From assembly GCA_964017965.1 (NCBI GenBank), contig CAXHNV010000003.1, forward strand, positions 1-64,000: 64,000 bases of DNA, in the 5' to 3' direction. The notes beneath the pieces were generated by a model, which was not told the DNA's origin, did not search any database, and worked only from the letters and a program-made list of their open reading frames with translations. The stretch comes from UBA2883 sp964017965 (GTDB taxonomy: Bacteria > Cyanobacteriota > Vampirovibrionia > Gastranaerophilales > Gastranaerophilaceae). The position numbers and the translations under genes are program-made. Every line of letters starts with the position of its first letter. Position 1 is the stretch's first letter. Shown here one piece after another: positions 62,241 through 64,000 of the stretch.

Positions 62241-63049
62241 GAATACATTTTTATTAAATCTTCTTCAGAAAGAAAAATACCTTGCTTGTTTAATAAACAA
62301 ATCCTTTCTTTATATAATTTTCTTAAAAGATCTTCTTTTTCTGATAATTTACCGTAATGCAATTTTCTATGACAATTAGGGCAAAGAGAAATAATATTAG
62401 AGGCAATATCTATTTCAAATTCAAACTCATCTCTTTTACTTAAAGGAATTAAATGGTGAGCTTCCACAAAATTGTTATTAGTTATATTTGAAATGAATGC
62501 AAGATGAGTTTTATCACATTCGCATTTAAACGCAGCTTTTTTAATGGCTTTTGCTTTTTCTATTGATGAACGATTGTACTGTTGTATTTGCTTTTCTTTA
62601 ACAATTTCACTATTTTTTTCTATAGGATTTAATTCATTGTTGCTTTCTATGATCAAATCTTTAGAGTTAAGAATAAACTCTATTTGCTGTTGTTGTGTTA
62701 TACCTACAATGTAGTTATAAAATACATTCAATAAATGTTTATAATTATTAGGTACTACTACAATAAACGTATTTGAATATTTTTTGCTAATATCAACATT
62801 TTTAATAGTTGTTGTACTCATACGAGTTCTTATGTCTTCTGAAAATATTTTACGAACAATAGTATTATGATATTCAAAATGATTATCAATTTTGGAAATA
62901 AAAAGCCAGCTTATACCACCTGAAGCCAATGATTCTTGTTTAAAATCAATTTCATTCCTGGGGTAAAAATAATAATCGTTATTTCCACCATCCTACCTTT
63001 GGGCGGAATGACCCCAATCATCAATATTAACAATGTAATCTATATCCAT
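62228..63049 (-). CDS. HNH endonuclease with in-frame TAG near the start (cassette 4)
   Basis: The frame from ATG 63049 (MDIDYIVNIDDWGHSAQR) meets TAG at codon 19 (62993-62995) and continues without another stop (DGGNNDYYFYPRNEIDF...). The open part gives 233+ residues. The C-terminal HNH domain has KCECDKTH, NFVEAHHLIPLS and SLCPNCHRKLHYG. The end (STSD, stop) lies in block D. Either the full gene carries a nonsense mutation or translation starts internally. Similar HNH proteins act in McrA-like restriction; the role here is inferred. Confidence 0.75.
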
Positions 63050-63132
63050 TGCTCAAATATATCATAAAAAAATTATTAGAACACCTTTTGAACAGTATTT
63101 GAATAAGATTTAGATGTATATTATTTTTCAAG

Positions 63133-63342
63133 TTATTCTTCGTTGTTAATGAAGAACGCATTCAATAAATCCGCATCGCGTCTCAAATGCTTTATAACCG
63201 GAGCAAGATTGTAGCATTCTTCAATCTCCGGTTGATTTGCGACAAAATAATCTATAACAACAACTGTGTTATAAACATTTTCAGCCCATTTGCTCAACTG
63301 TTTAAATTCTTTTGGTGTAATATTTAATCCTACTTTTTCCAT
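63133..63342 (-). CDS. small hypothetical protein
   Basis: 69 residues, helical (ITPKEFKQLSKWAENVYNTV, then APVIKHLRRDADLLNAFFI). The start has the strong site AAGGAGGTCGTAG. No family recognised. Outside the clear cassette array. Confidence 0.7.
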   Translation of the reverse strand: MEKVGLNITPKEFKQLSKWAENVYNTVVVIDYFVANQPEIEECYNLAPVIKHLRRDADLLNAFFINNEE

Positions 63343-63441
63343 CTACGACCTCCTTTTCTTTAGGTGTCGTATTCATCACTCGAAGTTAAAAAGAAATCAA
63401 GTCTGTATTTTTGATATAATTAAATAAAATAAGGATTTAAA

Positions 63442-64000
63442 ATGGTTATAAGAACTGGTTTAGCAAGATTTCCATCAACAAATTATAAAACTTCAAATTA
63501 CATTATTGCATATTTGGATATGCTCGGTATTAAACAAATTATTTGTAATGATAATAATTTTGATTTTTTAAATCACCTAAATATGTTTATGGCAGATGCA
63601 ATTGAAGAATCTGGGGGAGGAATATTTTCTAAAAAAGAAGAAATATTTGTAAAAATATTTTCGGATAATATATTGTTAGCTATCGAATTAAAAGAAAATG
63701 ATAAACAAAGGGATGATAAAATTGTGACATTATTCAATACCGTGGCAAATATATATAATGAGATTTTACGATATGGGTATTTAATGCGTGGAGCAATTGT
63801 TGAAGGCGAATTTTTCCATAATGACATTATTGTTTATGGTAAAGGACTTGTTGAAGCAGTAAATTTAGAAGAGAAGACAGCTGTCGTTCCAAGAATTCTT
63901 GTAAGAGCAAAAGTTAATGATACACATAGTTGTTATTACTTAATGCAAGATGAAGATGATGAATTATTTCTAAATATTTTTCATTTATGTGATGCATTTG
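63442..64000 (+). CDS. nucleotidyl cyclase-like fold protein, partial
   Basis: At least 186 residues from ATG 63442; it runs off the window. IIAYLDMLGIKQII, IFSDNILLAIEL and YGYLMRGAIVEGEFFH match the class III cyclase/GGDEF-type palm layout (metal-binding Asp at LDML, SDN turn, RGAI strand). VYGKGLVEAVNLEEKTAVVP follows, as in a widespread family of cyclase-like proteins in defence and accessory loci. Whether it makes nucleotides cannot be judged. Modest spacing (99 bases) and divergent orientation to the gene at 63133. Confidence 0.65.
   Translation, partial: MVIRTGLARFPSTNYKTSNYIIAYLDMLGIKQIICNDNNFDFLNHLNMFMADAIEESGGGIFSKKEEIFVKIFSDNILLAIELKENDKQRDDKIVTLFNTVANIYNEILRYGYLMRGAIVEGEFFHNDIIVYGKGLVEAVNLEEKTAVVPRILVRAKVNDTHSCYYLMQDEDDELFLNIFHLCDAF

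Larger units (their letters stand above)
58166..63049. mobile_element. tRNA-Ala-anchored gene cassette array
   Basis: Four core copies (58166, 59507, 60536, 62103) resembling the tRNA-Ala T arm, each followed by a conserved ~57-bp block D; three are also preceded by a conserved ~85-bp block A that shares its outer parts. Between them lie single genes or a pair in either orientation: DUF2971, DUF1643-like (broken), HNH plus unknown, and HNH. Spacing between cores is 1341, 1029 and 1567 bp. No recombinase is encoded inside. No further core is seen to the window end, so the right border of the last cassette is not defined. Confidence 0.75.

Noticed and set aside
39203..63049. TAG recoding (genetic code 15) as an explanation for the in-frame TAG at 62993
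   Set aside because: TAG ends genes here (holin at 39203, HNH gene at 60677), and the large phage genes have no internal TAG.

Overview
The window is AT-rich bacterial DNA. It reads best as a chromosome segment of a gut Melainabacteria/Vampirovibrionia-type bacterium (order Gastranaerophilales), a non-photosynthetic sister group of Cyanobacteria. That placement is an inference from the GH57/glmS/ahcY/anmK gene set, the AT-rich codon use and several low-complexity or Ala/Gly-rich proteins with VAFxG-like segments; no marker-gene phylogeny was possible.

Region 1 (1-16.2 kb) is ordinary chromosome: a GH57 glucan branching enzyme, a small HEAT-like protein, glmS, a 57-residue unannotated gene, ahcY, anmK, alr, pnuC, an AI-2E-family permease, a radical SAM protein and five lineage-type proteins of unknown function. 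Four of those unknown genes share an upstream ACTTTAT...TAAG element, which suggests co-regulation. The region ends in a tRNA-Ala(TGC) gene with its own promoter.

Region 2 (16.2-58.2 kb) is a 42-kb prophage integrated in the 3' end of tRNA-Ala, with a 23-bp direct repeat at 16185 and 58166. It is a temperate T7-like podovirus. It has single-subunit RNA polymerase, T7-type DNA polymerase, primase-helicase, endonuclease I, SSB, 5'-3' exonuclease, connector, scaffold, capsid, tail tubes A and B, ejection proteins, T7-type tail fibre and both terminase subunits, almost all on the minus strand. Joining the ends at attP restores the T7 order: early genes, RNAP, replication genes, integrase, virion genes, terminase. 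The lysogeny module at 30-33 kb holds an S24 repressor (plus strand), a membrane protein, a second tyrosine recombinase, and two minus-strand sigma70-type promoters with a palindromic operator between -35 and -10. Several genes are split by one-base changes, most of them in homopolymers (RNAP, tail tube B, a small virion gene), so sequence error, decay or recoding must be told apart.

Region 3 (58.2-63.05 kb) is the most unusual part. Four copies of a tRNA-Ala T-arm-like core (58166, 59507, 60536, 62103) are followed by a conserved ~57-bp block D, and three of them are preceded by a conserved ~85-bp block A. The copies separate small cassettes: DUF2971, a broken DUF1643-like gene, HNH plus an unknown gene, and HNH. 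Gene ends lie at or inside these blocks. The layout looks like an integron-style cassette array built on a tRNA attachment site, with no recombinase of its own. After it come a small hypothetical gene and a protein cut by the window end.
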